This document shows, one piece after another, positions 52,450 to 61,209 of a DNA stretch of 64,000 nt. The first letter of the stretch is position 1. Every line of letters starts with the position of its first letter. Source of the stretch: Ochrobactrum vermis (GTDB lineage Bacteria > Pseudomonadota > Alphaproteobacteria > Rhizobiales > Rhizobiaceae); the NCBI RefSeq assembly GCF_002975205.1, contig NZ_PCOC01000001.1, forward strand, positions 496,001 to 560,000, given 5' to 3'. Below the pieces are notes generated by a model. It was not told the origin of the DNA. It saw nothing but the letters and a program-made list of their open reading frames with translations, and searched no databases. Position numbers and translations under genes: made by a program.

Positions 52450-52686
52450 ATGAGCGATACCGCAGAGCGCGTCAAGAAAATCGTTGTTGAACATCTGGGC
52501 GTAGATGCCGACAAGGTCACGGAAGGCGCAAGCTTCATCGATGACCTCGGCGCAGACAGCCTCGACACGGTCGAGCTGGTCATGGCGTTCGAAGAAGAAT
52601 TCGGCGTTGAAATTCCTGACGACGCTGCCGAAACGATCCTTACGGTCGGCGACGCTGTGAAGTTCATCGACAAGGCTTCTGCCTAA
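52450..52686 (+). CDS. acpP: Acyl carrier protein
   Basis: The 78-residue carrier of growing acyl chains. The phosphopantetheine Ser is residue 37 in the DSL motif ([12 protein letters not shown]). The protein is acidic and helical, as expected. The 276-base upstream gap holds the stem CGAGCG/CGCTCG at 52346-52361 but no classical promoter that I can fix. A hairpin follows, so acpP may be strongly expressed alone, as in other bacteria. Confidence 0.97.
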   Translation: MSDTAERVKKIVVEHLGVDADKVTEGASFIDDLGADSLDTVELVMAFEEEFGVEIPDDAAETILTVGDAVKFIDKASA

Positions 52687-52702
52687 TCTGAACTTGGGCA
52701 TT

Positions 52703-52743
52703 GGGCTGGGGTTCTCGCGAATCCCGGCCCTGCTTGTCTTTAA
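52703..52743 (+). terminator. Likely terminator after acpP
   Basis: GGGCTGGG pairs with CCCGGCCC (one wobble) around a 12-base centre and is followed by TGCTTGTCTTTAAT. The U-run is interrupted, so partial read-through into fabF is likely. Confidence 0.55.
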
Positions 52744-52966
52744 TCGTCTCTTTCTCTTTCAAGGGAGGGGCGAGTTCGCAAGAAGGTTGCTCAGCAGCCT
52801 GATTGTGAATCTGTTTAAGCGCGGATCGAAGATCCCGTTTGATATGGCAGGCTCCGGTTTTAACAATTGGGGCACCATCCCTCTAAAGTCAGGCCCGGAC
52901 ATATGTTCTGCCGGTTAAAGCCTGCGGGACGGTGTTCGTGACATAACAGAGTTTTAAGGGGTGGAT

Positions 52967-54226
52967 ATGAGGCGTGTCGTCATCACCGGTCTTGGTCTGG
53001 TGTCGCCGCTTGCGAGCGGTGTCGAAGAGACCTGGAAGCGTCTTATTGCCGGTGAAAGCGGTGCTCGCCGCGTCACGGAATTTGAAGTCGATGATCTGGC
53101 TTGCCAGATCGCTTGCCGCATCCCCCTTGGTGATGGCACCAATGGCACCTTCAATCCCGACCTCCATATGGAGCCCAAGGAACAGCGCAAGGTTGATCCT
53201 TTCATCGTTTATGCCGTCGGCGCTGCCGATCAGGCGCTGGACGATGCCGACTGGCATCCCGAAAGCGACGAAGATCAGGTGCGCACCGGCGTTCTGATCG
53301 GTTCCGGTATTGGCGGTATCGAGGGTATTGTCGAGGCAGGCTACACGCTGCGCGATAAGGGGCCACGCCGTATCTCGCCGTTCTTTATTCCCGGCCGTCT
53401 GATCAATCTGGCTTCCGGCCATGTTTCCATCAAGCACAAGCTGCGCGGCCCGAACCATTCGGTCGTCACAGCATGCGCAACCGGCACTCATGCCATTGGC
53501 GACGCTGCCCGTCTGATCGCTTTCGGCGATGCCGATGTGATGGTTGCCGGTGGAACGGAATCGCCGGTCAGCCGCATTTCGCTGGCTGGTTTTGCCGCCT
53601 GCAAGGCGCTGTCCACTAAGCGTAACAATGACCCAACCGCAGCCTCCCGTCCTTATGACGAAGACCGTGACGGCTTCGTGATGGGTGAAGGTGCTGGCGT
53701 TGTGGTTCTGGAAGAACTGGAACACGCCGTGGCACGCGGCGCGAAGATCTACGCGGAAGTCATCGGCTACGGTCTTTCGGGCGACGCGTATCATATCACG
53801 GCTCCGACCGAGAGCGGCGAAGGTGCGGAGCGCTGCATGGTTGCGGCTCTCAAGCGCGCTGAAATCACGCCTGACCAGATCGACTACATCAATGCGCATG
53901 GCACTTCGACCATGGCCGACACCATCGAGCTCGGCGCTGTCGAGCGCGTGGTTGGCGATGCGGCTTCGAAGATTTCCATGTCCTCGACCAAGTCGTCCAT
54001 AGGCCATCTTCTGGGTGCCGCCGGTGCTGCCGAAGCGATTTTCTCGACGCTGGCGATCCGCGACAATGTTGCGCCTGCAACGCTCAATCTCGACAACCCG
54101 GCTGTCACGACCAAGATCGATCTGGTGCCGCACAAGGCACGTGAACGCAAGATCGACATTGCTCTGTCGAACTCCTTCGGATTTGGTGGAACCAATGCTT
54201 CGCTGGTCCTGCGCCGATACTCCTGA
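52967..54226 (+). CDS. fabF: 3-oxoacyl-[acyl-carrier-protein] synthase II
   Basis: This condensing enzyme elongates acyl-ACP with malonyl-ACP. The active-site Cys is residue 170 in VVTACATGTHAIGDAARL, with the His residues in INAHGTSTMADTIE and SSIGHLLGAAGA. Length is 419 residues from ATG 52967, which lies downstream of AAGGGG; a GTG at 52961 is the alternative. It is followed by a clear terminator, so it ends the fatty-acid unit before mltG. Confidence 0.96.
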   Translation: MRRVVITGLGLVSPLASGVEETWKRLIAGESGARRVTEFEVDDLACQIACRIPLGDGTNGTFNPDLHMEPKEQRKVDPFIVYAVGAADQALDDADWHPESDEDQVRTGVLIGSGIGGIEGIVEAGYTLRDKGPRRISPFFIPGRLINLASGHVSIKHKLRGPNHSVVTACATGTHAIGDAARLIAFGDADVMVAGGTESPVSRISLAGFAACKALSTKRNNDPTAASRPYDEDRDGFVMGEGAGVVVLEELEHAVARGAKIYAEVIGYGLSGDAYHITAPTESGEGAERCMVAALKRAEITPDQIDYINAHGTSTMADTIELGAVERVVGDAASKISMSSTKSSIGHLLGAAGAAEAIFSTLAIRDNVAPATLNLDNPAVTTKIDLVPHKARERKIDIALSNSFGFGGTNASLVLRRYS

Positions 54227-54257
54227 TCTGTATCGTCGAAAATGGAATATCGAATCT

Positions 54258-54287
54258 AAAAAACGCGGGGATTTCTCCGCGTTTTTG
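54258..54287 (+). terminator. Terminator after fabF
   Basis: A 10-bp perfect stem (AAAAACGCGG/CCGCGTTTTT) with a GGATTTCT loop; the stem itself ends in a T-run. Confidence 0.85.
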
Positions 54288-54503
54288 CCAAAATATAACC
54301 CGATGCGATGTTTAAAATCGTGAACAGCGGTTAGTGTGGTTACGACTCCGAAGAGTTTTATTCGCTCTGACGAAGAACAGATGCAAAAGCCGTTCCAGGC
54401 GGGCATTCGGCACAATGTGTCGGGACGTTCGCCAAAATAGACAGATAGAGCCTTTCTGATAGTTTTGTTTAGCTATCGAAATGCTCTGGACCGAGGTGAT
54501 TGA

Positions 54504-55727
54504 GTGAGTTCAGAGGCGCCATCCGGAACACCCCCTGCAGACGAGCAGCCCAAGGGCGTAGCGCAGGAAACGAACGCGACTTCCAAGCCGTTCGTGCCGA
54601 AATCCGCGTCTGAAGCCCTGCGCCCGGAGCCGGGAACGCCGCCGCCGCGCAAGCGCTCGCGCCATGCACGCAGCCAGGTCGTCGTTTTCATGAACTTCAT
54701 GCTGTCGCTGGTCGTGCTGGTTCTGCTCGGTGCGTCCGCCTTGTTCTATTTCGGCAAGATGCAGTTCGACGCGCAAGGTCCGCTCACTGCTGAAACGACA
54801 TTTCTCGTCAAACGCGGTGCCGGGATCGCCGAAGTCTCCAACAGTCTTGAAAACCGTGAGATTGTCAGCGATGCGCGCATCTTCCGCTATGGTATGCGGA
54901 CGCTCGGACACGAAAATGATCTGAAGGCGGGCGAATATGCCATTCCTGCCGGCGCTACGATGCGCGATGTGATGAATATTCTCATCAGCGGCAAGTCCAT
55001 CATGTATCCGCTGACCATTCCGGAAGGCCTCACGGTCAAGCAGATTTTTGACCGTATCTCGACTGATCCAACTCTGGTTGGCGATATGCCGAAGGATATG
55101 CCGCCGGAAGGTGCGCTCTTCACCGATACGCTGAATTTCACGCGCGGCACGACGCGGGCGGAAATCATCGACCGAATGATTACTTCCCAGAAAAAGCTCG
55201 TGGATGATGCTTGGGCGAAACGCGGTCCAGACCTGCCGATCAAGGACAAGAACGAGTTCGTGACGCTGGCTTCCATTGTGGAAAAGGAAACGGGAATCGC
55301 ATCTGAGCGCCCGCATGTCGCTTCGGTCTTCGTCAATCGTTTGAAGAAGGGCATGCGCATTCAGTCCGATCCGACCATTATTTATGGCCTGTTCGGTGGT
55401 GCCGGCAAACCTTCTGACCGCCCCATCTTCAAGTCGGACATCGAAAAGCCAACCCCTTACAACACCTATGTGATCAACGGTTTGCCGCCGACGCCGATTG
55501 CCAATCCGGGCAAGGCAGCACTCGAAGCTGTCGCCAATCCGCTGGATACGGAAGATCTTTACTTCGTTGCCGACGGTACGGGCGGTCACGTATTCTCGAA
55601 GACACTGCAGGAACACAACGCCAATGTCCGCAAGTGGCGTTCTGTGGAACAGCAGAAGAATATAGAGCAGCAGAACAATAGCGGCAGCAATGCAAATCAG
55701 AGTTCGGGCCAGAGTTCCGGACAGTAG
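54504..55727 (+). CDS. mltG: Endolytic transglycosylase MltG
   Basis: A 407-residue inner-membrane protein that cleaves nascent glycan strands and so sets chain length. A cytosolic Pro/Ala-rich head (residues 1-55) precedes one transmembrane helix (residues 62-86), then the YceG/MltG domain. The catalytic Glu is in ASIVEKETG. GLPPTPIANPGKAALEA is a family motif. The C-terminus is a Gln/Asn/Ser tail. The GTG at 54504 follows GAGGTG. It lies next to fabF and yicC, the common alphaproteobacterial order. Confidence 0.93.
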   Translation: MSSEAPSGTPPADEQPKGVAQETNATSKPFVPKSASEALRPEPGTPPPRKRSRHARSQVVVFMNFMLSLVVLVLLGASALFYFGKMQFDAQGPLTAETTFLVKRGAGIAEVSNSLENREIVSDARIFRYGMRTLGHENDLKAGEYAIPAGATMRDVMNILISGKSIMYPLTIPEGLTVKQIFDRISTDPTLVGDMPKDMPPEGALFTDTLNFTRGTTRAEIIDRMITSQKKLVDDAWAKRGPDLPIKDKNEFVTLASIVEKETGIASERPHVASVFVNRLKKGMRIQSDPTIIYGLFGGAGKPSDRPIFKSDIEKPTPYNTYVINGLPPTPIANPGKAALEAVANPLDTEDLYFVADGTGGHVFSKTLQEHNANVRKWRSVEQQKNIEQQNNSGSNANQSSGQSSGQ

Positions 55728-55763
55728 CACACCGCACGACTTGGTGGGCTTGAGAACGTGTAA

Positions 55764-55802
55764 CCGAAGCCGGTAGTACTCCCGGCTTCGGCTTGGTTTT
55801 TT
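55764..55802 (+). terminator. Terminator after mltG
   Basis: A 10-bp stem (CCGAAGCCGG/CCGGCTTCGG) with an 8-base loop, followed by CTTGGTTTTTT. Confidence 0.8.
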
Positions 55803-55849
55803 AGAGTGAGTTCGCACCTTCGCGGGCACGAGTTGAGGGGATGGAACGC

Positions 55850-56749
55850 ATGGCGCTCCAAAGCATGACCGGATTTGCACGCCATGCCGTGCAACATGCC
55901 ATGGAAGGCGGAGAAGCGCGCATCGTCTGGGAAGTGCGTTCCGTCAATGGCAAGGGACTCGACCTTCGGCTGCGTCTGCCGCAAGGGCTTGAAGCGGCCG
56001 AACATCCGGTCCGTTCGATGCTCGCGCGTCATTTTTCGCGCGGTAATTTTCAGGCAAGTCTCAACGTCGAGCGCAGCGAAGCTCAGGCCGGTTTCAGCGT
56101 CAATCAGGCAATGCTTGCCGAGATCCTCAAGCTAGGTGCGGATTTGCAGGCGAAACACGGACTGGCACCGGCGAGCGTAGACGGCATCCTTTCGCTGCGC
56201 GGTATCATTGATCAAGCGCAAATGGTTGATGACGAAGATGAACGCGGTGGGTTGGAAGTTGCCATCGTCTCCGGCTTTGAGGACACCCTCAAGGCAATCG
56301 CCGATGCGCGCAGGCAGGAGGGCAAGGCCCTTTTCACCATTCTTTCCGCCCATGTCGACAGTATCGAACGCTTGACCGAGAACGCCCGCCGCGACCCGTC
56401 GCGCGGCACTGACGCGATCAAATCCCGTCTTTCCGGACAAGTGGCCCTGTTGATGGATTCTGCACGCGAACTCGACGAAGCACGGCTCTATCAGGAAGCG
56501 GCATTTCTTGCGACCAAGGCTGATATTCAGGAGGAACTTGACCGGCTGGACACCCATGTGGGATCCGCCCGCAAGCTTCTGACCGAAGGCGGTCCTGTCG
56601 GGCGCAAGCTCGATTTTCTTTCACAGGAATTTAATCGTGAGGCTAATACACTGTGTTCTAAATCGAATGCAGCGTCTGTCACAGCCATCGGTTTGGAACT
56701 GAAGGCGGTCGTGGATCAGTTTCGCGAACAAGTACAAAATCTGGAGTAA
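55850..56749 (+). CDS. YicC family endoribonuclease
   Basis: A 299-residue protein of the YicC-like family, acidic and helical in the C-terminal half. N-terminal [13 protein letters not shown] is diagnostic. The C-terminal block ([23 protein letters not shown], in pieces) is the DUF1732 signature. YicC in E. coli is an RNase that helps turnover of small RNAs. I preferred ATG 55850, nine bases after GAGGGG; ATG 55841 abuts that site. It ends nine bases before gmk, so the two are cotranscribed. Confidence 0.9.
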   Translation: MALQSMTGFARHAVQHAMEGGEARIVWEVRSVNGKGLDLRLRLPQGLEAAEHPVRSMLARHFSRGNFQASLNVERSEAQAGFSVNQAMLAEILKLGADLQAKHGLAPASVDGILSLRGIIDQAQMVDDEDERGGLEVAIVSGFEDTLKAIADARRQEGKALFTILSAHVDSIERLTENARRDPSRGTDAIKSRLSGQVALLMDSARELDEARLYQEAAFLATKADIQEELDRLDTHVGSARKLLTEGGPVGRKLDFLSQEFNREANTLCSKSNAASVTAIGLELKAVVDQFREQVQNLE

Positions 56750-56757
56750 CAGGTATC

Positions 56758-57420
56758 ATGGCCATCTCTTCGGTTGAAAATGGCGTCGCACGCAGAGGCT
56801 TGATGGTAGTGATTTCGTCACCATCCGGGGCCGGTAAATCCACGATTGCCCGGCTGTTGCTGGAAGACAAGAAGATGAACCTCTCGCTGTCGATCAGCGT
56901 GACGACGCGCCAGCGCCGCCCGAGCGAGATCGAAGGGGTCCATTACCATTTCAAGACGATCCGGGAATTCGAACGTCTGCGTGACAATGACGAGCTGATC
57001 GAATGGGCCGAGGTTCACGGCAATTTCTATGGCACGCTGCGCGAAACGGCTGAAATCGCTCTGGCCGACGGTCAGGACATGCTGTTTGATATCGACTGGC
57101 AGGGCGCGGACCAGCTACAGGCAAAAATGCCAGCCGACGTGGTGTCAATTTTCATTCTGCCGCCCACCATGCGAGAGTTGCAACAGCGCTTGAATCGTCG
57201 TGCGGAAGATACGGCTGATGTCATCGAGACCCGCCTGCAGAACGCTCGTTTTGAAATCCAGAAATGGGTGAAATACGACTATATCGTCATCAATGAGGAT
57301 CTCGACCGTTCCTTTACGGCGATCAAGTCGATCATCGAGGCGGAGCGTCTTCGTCGTGACCGCCGTCCGGGCCTGTTCGATTTCGTGACCGGTTTGCTGG
57401 AAGAAGATCCAGCGATATAA
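56758..57420 (+). CDS. gmk: Guanylate kinase
   Basis: This enzyme phosphorylates GMP to GDP. P-loop [15 protein letters not shown] at about residues 20-34, then [21 protein letters not shown] for GMP binding and the [13 protein letters not shown] motif. Length 220 aa. Cotranscribed after yicC. In many relatives gmk is followed by genes such as rsmA; here a CatB-like acetyltransferase follows. Confidence 0.96.
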   Translation: MAISSVENGVARRGLMVVISSPSGAGKSTIARLLLEDKKMNLSLSISVTTRQRRPSEIEGVHYHFKTIREFERLRDNDELIEWAEVHGNFYGTLRETAEIALADGQDMLFDIDWQGADQLQAKMPADVVSIFILPPTMRELQQRLNRRAEDTADVIETRLQNARFEIQKWVKYDYIVINEDLDRSFTAIKSIIEAERLRRDRRPGLFDFVTGLLEEDPAI

Positions 57421-57442
57421 GTTTTGGAAAGTTGCCTTAACC

Positions 57443-58108
57443 GTGTCGTTTGCAGGTTCAAAAACCAAGCATTGGTCTAACGTGGAGCTTCTTCACGAGA
57501 CGGTAAAAAACCCGAATATTCACGTGCGCGGCAGGTGTAGCTATTACAGCAATGCATGGACGGGCTCGTTCGAAGAGAGTGTTGTTCGTTATCTTTATGG
57601 CGACGAATACAGTCTGAAGGCCTGGGAGTCCCAGTGGCCTGTCGATCAGCTTTATGTGGGCGATTACGTCTGTATCGGCGCAGAGGCTGTCATCCTGATG
57701 GGCGGTAACCATACGCATCGTACGGACTGGTTCAGTCTCTACCCATTTCCCGATGTTATTCTCGATGCCTACAAGGGAAAGGGTGATACGATTATCGGTG
57801 ATGGGGCGTGGCTTGGAATGCGCGCCATGATTATGCCTGGGATTACTGTTGGAGAAGGCGCAATTATTGCGTCGGGCGCCATCGTTACAAAGGATGTTCC
57901 AGCTTACACCATTGTGGCTGGCAACCCTGCAGCCCCAGTTCGATCCCGTTTTCCAGCGACGACTGTCGATACTCTTCTGGGGCTGGGAATCTACAAGTGG
58001 GACGAACGTAAATTTGACGCCATGAGAGCGTATCTTTGCGCAGATGATATCAATGCGCTTGTTGCAGCTTCTGCTCACTATGACAAAAATACTGGAACGG
58101 CAGAATAA
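57443..58108 (+). CDS. CatB-related O-acetyltransferase (xenobiotic acetyltransferase family)
   Basis: A 221-residue left-handed parallel beta-helix acetyltransferase. It has the hexapeptide runs IIGDGAWLGMRAMIMPGITVGEGAIIASGAIVTKDV (in pieces) and MGGNHTHRTDWFSLYPF, in which the His is the expected catalytic residue. The layout matches VatD/CatB-type xenobiotic acetyltransferases. These acetylate streptogramins or chloramphenicol, but chromosomal members often act on sugars, so drug resistance is not shown. The GTG at 57443 has a weak ribosome site. It is 22 bases after gmk. Confidence 0.8.
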   Translation: MSFAGSKTKHWSNVELLHETVKNPNIHVRGRCSYYSNAWTGSFEESVVRYLYGDEYSLKAWESQWPVDQLYVGDYVCIGAEAVILMGGNHTHRTDWFSLYPFPDVILDAYKGKGDTIIGDGAWLGMRAMIMPGITVGEGAIIASGAIVTKDVPAYTIVAGNPAAPVRSRFPATTVDTLLGLGIYKWDERKFDAMRAYLCADDINALVAASAHYDKNTGTAE

Positions 58109-58114
58109 TTCCGT

Positions 58115-58405
58115 TCACGCCAGTCTGATTGTCAGGCGATCTGTGTCGGCTACCAGTTGCCGAAAGGCATCGAGAAACGGCTTTCCGCCGCGTGTTTTCA
58201 GGTTGACCAGAGCTTCAACGTTCTTGAACACCAGCTCGCATTCGCCGGGCCAGCCGGGGCCCCGCCATTGTACGGCATCCCAGAACGAGTCGAGTGTGTA
58301 ACCGAAAGATTCCGGGTCCTCGGCTGGGACGGCTGAAAGGTAACGTCGCCAGAGTTCATCGGGGCCTTTTATGCCGACGCAATCGATTTCGTAGATGGGG
58401 ACCAT
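58115..58405 (-). CDS. Barstar-like (ribonuclease inhibitor) protein
   Basis: A 96-residue acidic protein with the barstar pattern: a DELWRRYLSAVPAEDPESFGYTLDSFWDAV segment (in pieces, GYTLDSFWDAVQW) ahead of a C-terminal helix-strand (FLDAFRQLVADTDRLTIRLA). Barstar proteins bind and block barnase-type RNases. No barnase-type enzyme lies in the window. It starts one base after the upstream small membrane protein stop, so they are cotranscribed. Confidence 0.72.
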   Translation of the reverse strand: MVPIYEIDCVGIKGPDELWRRYLSAVPAEDPESFGYTLDSFWDAVQWRGPGWPGECELVFKNVEALVNLKTRGGKPFLDAFRQLVADTDRLTIRLA

Positions 58406-58406
58406 G

Positions 58407-58553
58407 TCAGCCTAGCAGGATCAGCAGGCCGTCCACCATGCCGAGGACAAGAATGAGCGCACCCATTGTGATGGCTGTCACGACCAGCATACGCTTTTGC
58501 CGGTCACGCTTTTCCGTTTGCTTGCCCGTCCAGTCATAAGGCGATTCAGGCAT
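58407..58553 (-). CDS. Small single-pass membrane protein coupled to barstar-like gene
   Basis: A 48-residue protein. A charged head (MPESPYDWTGKQTEKRDRQKR) precedes one hydrophobic helix (MLVVTAITMGALILVLGMV). The start is ATG 58553, five bases after GGAGA; a longer frame from 58619 lacks such a site. The stop (TGA) is one base before the barstar-like ATG. Function unknown. Confidence 0.6.
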   Translation of the reverse strand: MPESPYDWTGKQTEKRDRQKRMLVVTAITMGALILVLGMVDGLLILLG

Positions 58554-58696
58554 TCCTCTCTCCAGATCGGCGCGGCATTGAAAATTGCCGTGCAGCATCG
58601 CTATCCTCGTAGCCTGCACTTTACCGTTAGAATCTGCAAGTTAGATGATACTGATAGAAATGCATCCGCCTAAACCACGTTGAGGATGGCAGACTT

Positions 58697-60109
58697 TTAT
58701 ATAGCCGTGCCACCCACAGTTACCTGGTCCATGCGCAGATGCGGCTGGCCGACGCCGACGGGAACCCATTGGCCACCCTTGCCGCAATTGCCGCTGCCTG
58801 TATCGAGCTTCATGTCGTTGCCGATCATCGAAATCCGCTGCATGGCATCCGGACCGTTGCCGATCAGCATTGCGCCCTTGATCGGCGCGCCGATCTTGCC
58901 ATCCTCGATCATGTAGGCTTCCGTGCAACCGAACACGAATTTGCCGGAGGTGATATCCACCTGACCGCCACCGAATGAAACAGCATAGATGCCCTTCTTC
59001 ATGGAGGAGATGATCTCTTCCGGCGACTTGTCGCCTGACAGCATGTAGGTGTTGGTCATGCGTGGCATCGGCGCGTGGGCGTAGGATTCGCGGCGGCCGT
59101 TGCCGGTGGCTTCCATGCCCATCAGACGCGCATTCTGGCGGTCCTGCATATAATTGACCAGTTTGCCGTCTTCGATCAGCACCGTCCGATTGGTTGGCGT
59201 GCCTTCGTCGTCAATCGTGAGTGAACCACGCCGTTCGGCAATCGTGCCGTCGTCCACGACCGTTACGCCCTTGGAGGCAACCTGCTGGCCGAGCAGTCCT
59301 GCAAAAGCAGAGGTTTTTTTGCGGTTGAAGTCGCCTTCCAGCCCATGCCCGACCGCTTCATGCAGCATCACGCCCGGCCAGCCATTGGCCAGAACAATGT
59401 CGAATGTGCCTGCCGGGGCAGGTATGGCTTCCAGATTGACAAGTGCTTGCCGCAGCGCTTCGTCGGCCGCGTGCTGCCAGCTTTCGACGGTGATGAATTC
59501 GCCAAAGCCCTTGCGACCGCCAACCGTATGCGAGCCCGATTCCTGACGGTCGCCATCGCCAGCCACCACCGAAACGCTCAACCGCACCATAGGTCGTATA
59601 TCGCGCACGAAGTGACCGTCGGCGCGCAGAATTTCGACCTGCTGCCATGAGCCTGCAAGTGAAACGGAAACCTGACGGACCTTCGGATCTTTGGCGCGCA
59701 GATAACCGTCGATCTGCTGCAAAAGCTGTACTTTCGCATCGAAGCTCGGCGAGCCGATGGGGTTTTCATCCGTGTAAAGGTGACGGTTCGTGCCCGCAGG
59801 TGCTGCCGAATAGTTTCCGCCATAACCTTTCAACGTCGCCGATACGGCATCAGAAGCGCGCTTCAGTGCGGCTAGCGAAAGATCGCCAGCATGGGCATAG
59901 CCGATGGCTTCACCCGCAACCGATCGCAGGCCGAATCCCTGGTCCTGATTGAAGGAGCCGGTCTTGAGACGGCCATTGTCGAAAACAAGCGCCTCCGCCT
60001 CGCGGTATTCCACAAAGAGCTCACCGTCGTCGCTGCCCTTCAGGCTTTGGGCGACCAAGCGCTCGATATCGTCGCGGCTGACGTCGAAACTGTCGATCAG
60101 GCTTTTCAT
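58697..60109 (-). CDS. tldD: Metalloprotease TldD
   Basis: A 470-residue TldD subunit of the TldD/TldE (PmbA) protease, which trims small peptides such as microcin precursors and CcdA. The zinc motif is MLHEAVGHGLEGD (HExxxH). The N-terminal domain and FGLRSVAGEAIGYAHAGDLS are typical. The C-terminus has GSGNCGKGGQWVPVGVGQPHLR, the TldD signature. It is a single minus-strand gene. PmbA is not in the window. Confidence 0.95.
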   Translation of the reverse strand: MKSLIDSFDVSRDDIERLVAQSLKGSDDGELFVEYREAEALVFDNGRLKTGSFNQDQGFGLRSVAGEAIGYAHAGDLSLAALKRASDAVSATLKGYGGNYSAAPAGTNRHLYTDENPIGSPSFDAKVQLLQQIDGYLRAKDPKVRQVSVSLAGSWQQVEILRADGHFVRDIRPMVRLSVSVVAGDGDRQESGSHTVGGRKGFGEFITVESWQHAADEALRQALVNLEAIPAPAGTFDIVLANGWPGVMLHEAVGHGLEGDFNRKKTSAFAGLLGQQVASKGVTVVDDGTIAERRGSLTIDDEGTPTNRTVLIEDGKLVNYMQDRQNARLMGMEATGNGRRESYAHAPMPRMTNTYMLSGDKSPEEIISSMKKGIYAVSFGGGQVDITSGKFVFGCTEAYMIEDGKIGAPIKGAMLIGNGPDAMQRISMIGNDMKLDTGSGNCGKGGQWVPVGVGQPHLRMDQVTVGGTAI

Positions 60110-60112
60110 AAA

Positions 60113-60145
60113 AATAAATCCTGCAGCATGTGTTTGCTGCAGGAT
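60113..60145 (-). terminator. Terminator after ialB
   Basis: An 11-bp perfect stem (ATCCTGCAGCA/TGCTGCAGGAT) with a 6-base loop. On the minus strand it is followed by TTATTTTTATG, whose end is the tldD start codon. Confidence 0.8.
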
Positions 60146-60190
60146 GTAAGCCTTAAATCGGTTGAGAACAACCGGTCATCGCAGTTGTGA

Positions 60191-60805
60191 TCAAGGGAGG
60201 GCGTCGAAGCCTTCACCAAACCCCTTGAGATCCACCGGAATGCCGACGCCTTCTTCCGGCGTCTGGAAGACGATGAAGGTGGCGGCCTTGCCGGAGCGCA
60301 GCGTCTTGAGAAGATCGTCCTCAAGGATCACCTCGGCGTAGCAGCCGTCTTCGAAGCAGCGGACGAAATAGGCGCGACCGATATCCTTGCCATCGACGTT
60401 GAGGCCGAGACCGTTGGGCAACAGAACGCCGAGCGGAGCCAGAACACGAAGAATGCGGGCTTTATTGTCCGCAGTCTTGAGAACCACGACCGAAAGGCCC
60501 AGTTCAGGGCGCTTTGCGGCGACCACGTTCTGGATCAGTGCACACTGCTCCGTCTTGGCGCCGGCAGGCGTGTCACAAAGAACGGACCATGCGCCATGCT
60601 GCGACTTGAGCTTGCCGCTCTGCTGCGGGCTGGTCGGGGCCGCCTGCGACTGGGCCGCAGGGGCTTCTTGTGGGGTTTGTAACTGCGCCGGGGTGTCCTG
60701 GGCAACCGAAGGAAGCGTTGCAACGGCGAGCGCCATGCCGGCCCCTGTTGCAAGGGTTGCGAGGCGCTGGCTGATCGTGCGGCGGGCGAGCATGCGAAAA
60801 GTCAT
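60191..60805 (-). CDS. Invasion-associated locus B family protein
   Basis: A 204-residue exported protein with a Sec signal peptide (RTISQRLATLATGAGMALAVATLPSVAQ), a Pro/Gln/Ala-rich linker (about residues 38-65) and an IalB domain with the paired cysteines CDTPAGAKTEQCALIQ and CFEDGCYAEVIL. IalB of Bartonella is a surface protein linked to erythrocyte invasion; here the role is not shown. ATG 60805 follows GGAG. The frame extends 42 codons upstream without conservation. Confidence 0.88.
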   Translation of the reverse strand: MTFRMLARRTISQRLATLATGAGMALAVATLPSVAQDTPAQLQTPQEAPAAQSQAAPTSPQQSGKLKSQHGAWSVLCDTPAGAKTEQCALIQNVVAAKRPELGLSVVVLKTADNKARILRVLAPLGVLLPNGLGLNVDGKDIGRAYFVRCFEDGCYAEVILEDDLLKTLRSGKAATFIVFQTPEEGVGIPVDLKGFGEGFDALP

Positions 60806-61209
60806 GAAATCTCCAGATCGAATCACCGGGACGTTAACGCGCTGCATTGGCCATGAAAAGCGCCGTGACAGGCGTTTATCAGTCCTGGCCATCATAGCAA
60901 CGGTGATACCGTCTGTTGCGTCGATTGTCACGCGGCACGTTAAAAGAAACGTCTTGTCAAATCATGGCTTCATTATGGGTTTCGTGCGGTTTTCCCAAGT
61001 TTTCATGGTGAAAATGAACTGCTCTGCTGCATTGAAAAAACTCGGGCATTCGCTCTTTGGCATGTGGGCTGCGCGCAAAAATGCCGCACAGGAACATATT
61101 CGCCTTCCTTGCGGTGTGCGCTAAGGTGTGGTTTGAACGCCGACGGGGGATGCGGCCGTCTTTAGCGTCCGGCGTCCAGCTCGAAAGGGCGAAAAGGGAG
61201 AGAGTTCTG
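60806..61209. other. Divergent region between ialB and ctaC
   Basis: About 400 bases with no supported gene. It must hold the promoters for ialB (minus) and ctaC (plus). No consensus -35/-10 pair stands out. The frame that continues ctaC upstream to 61057 is not needed for the signal peptide. Confidence 0.5.

Noticed and set aside
61057..61209. A longer start for ctaC
   Set aside because: It would place 51 charged residues ahead of the signal peptide; GTG 61210 has a good ribosome site.
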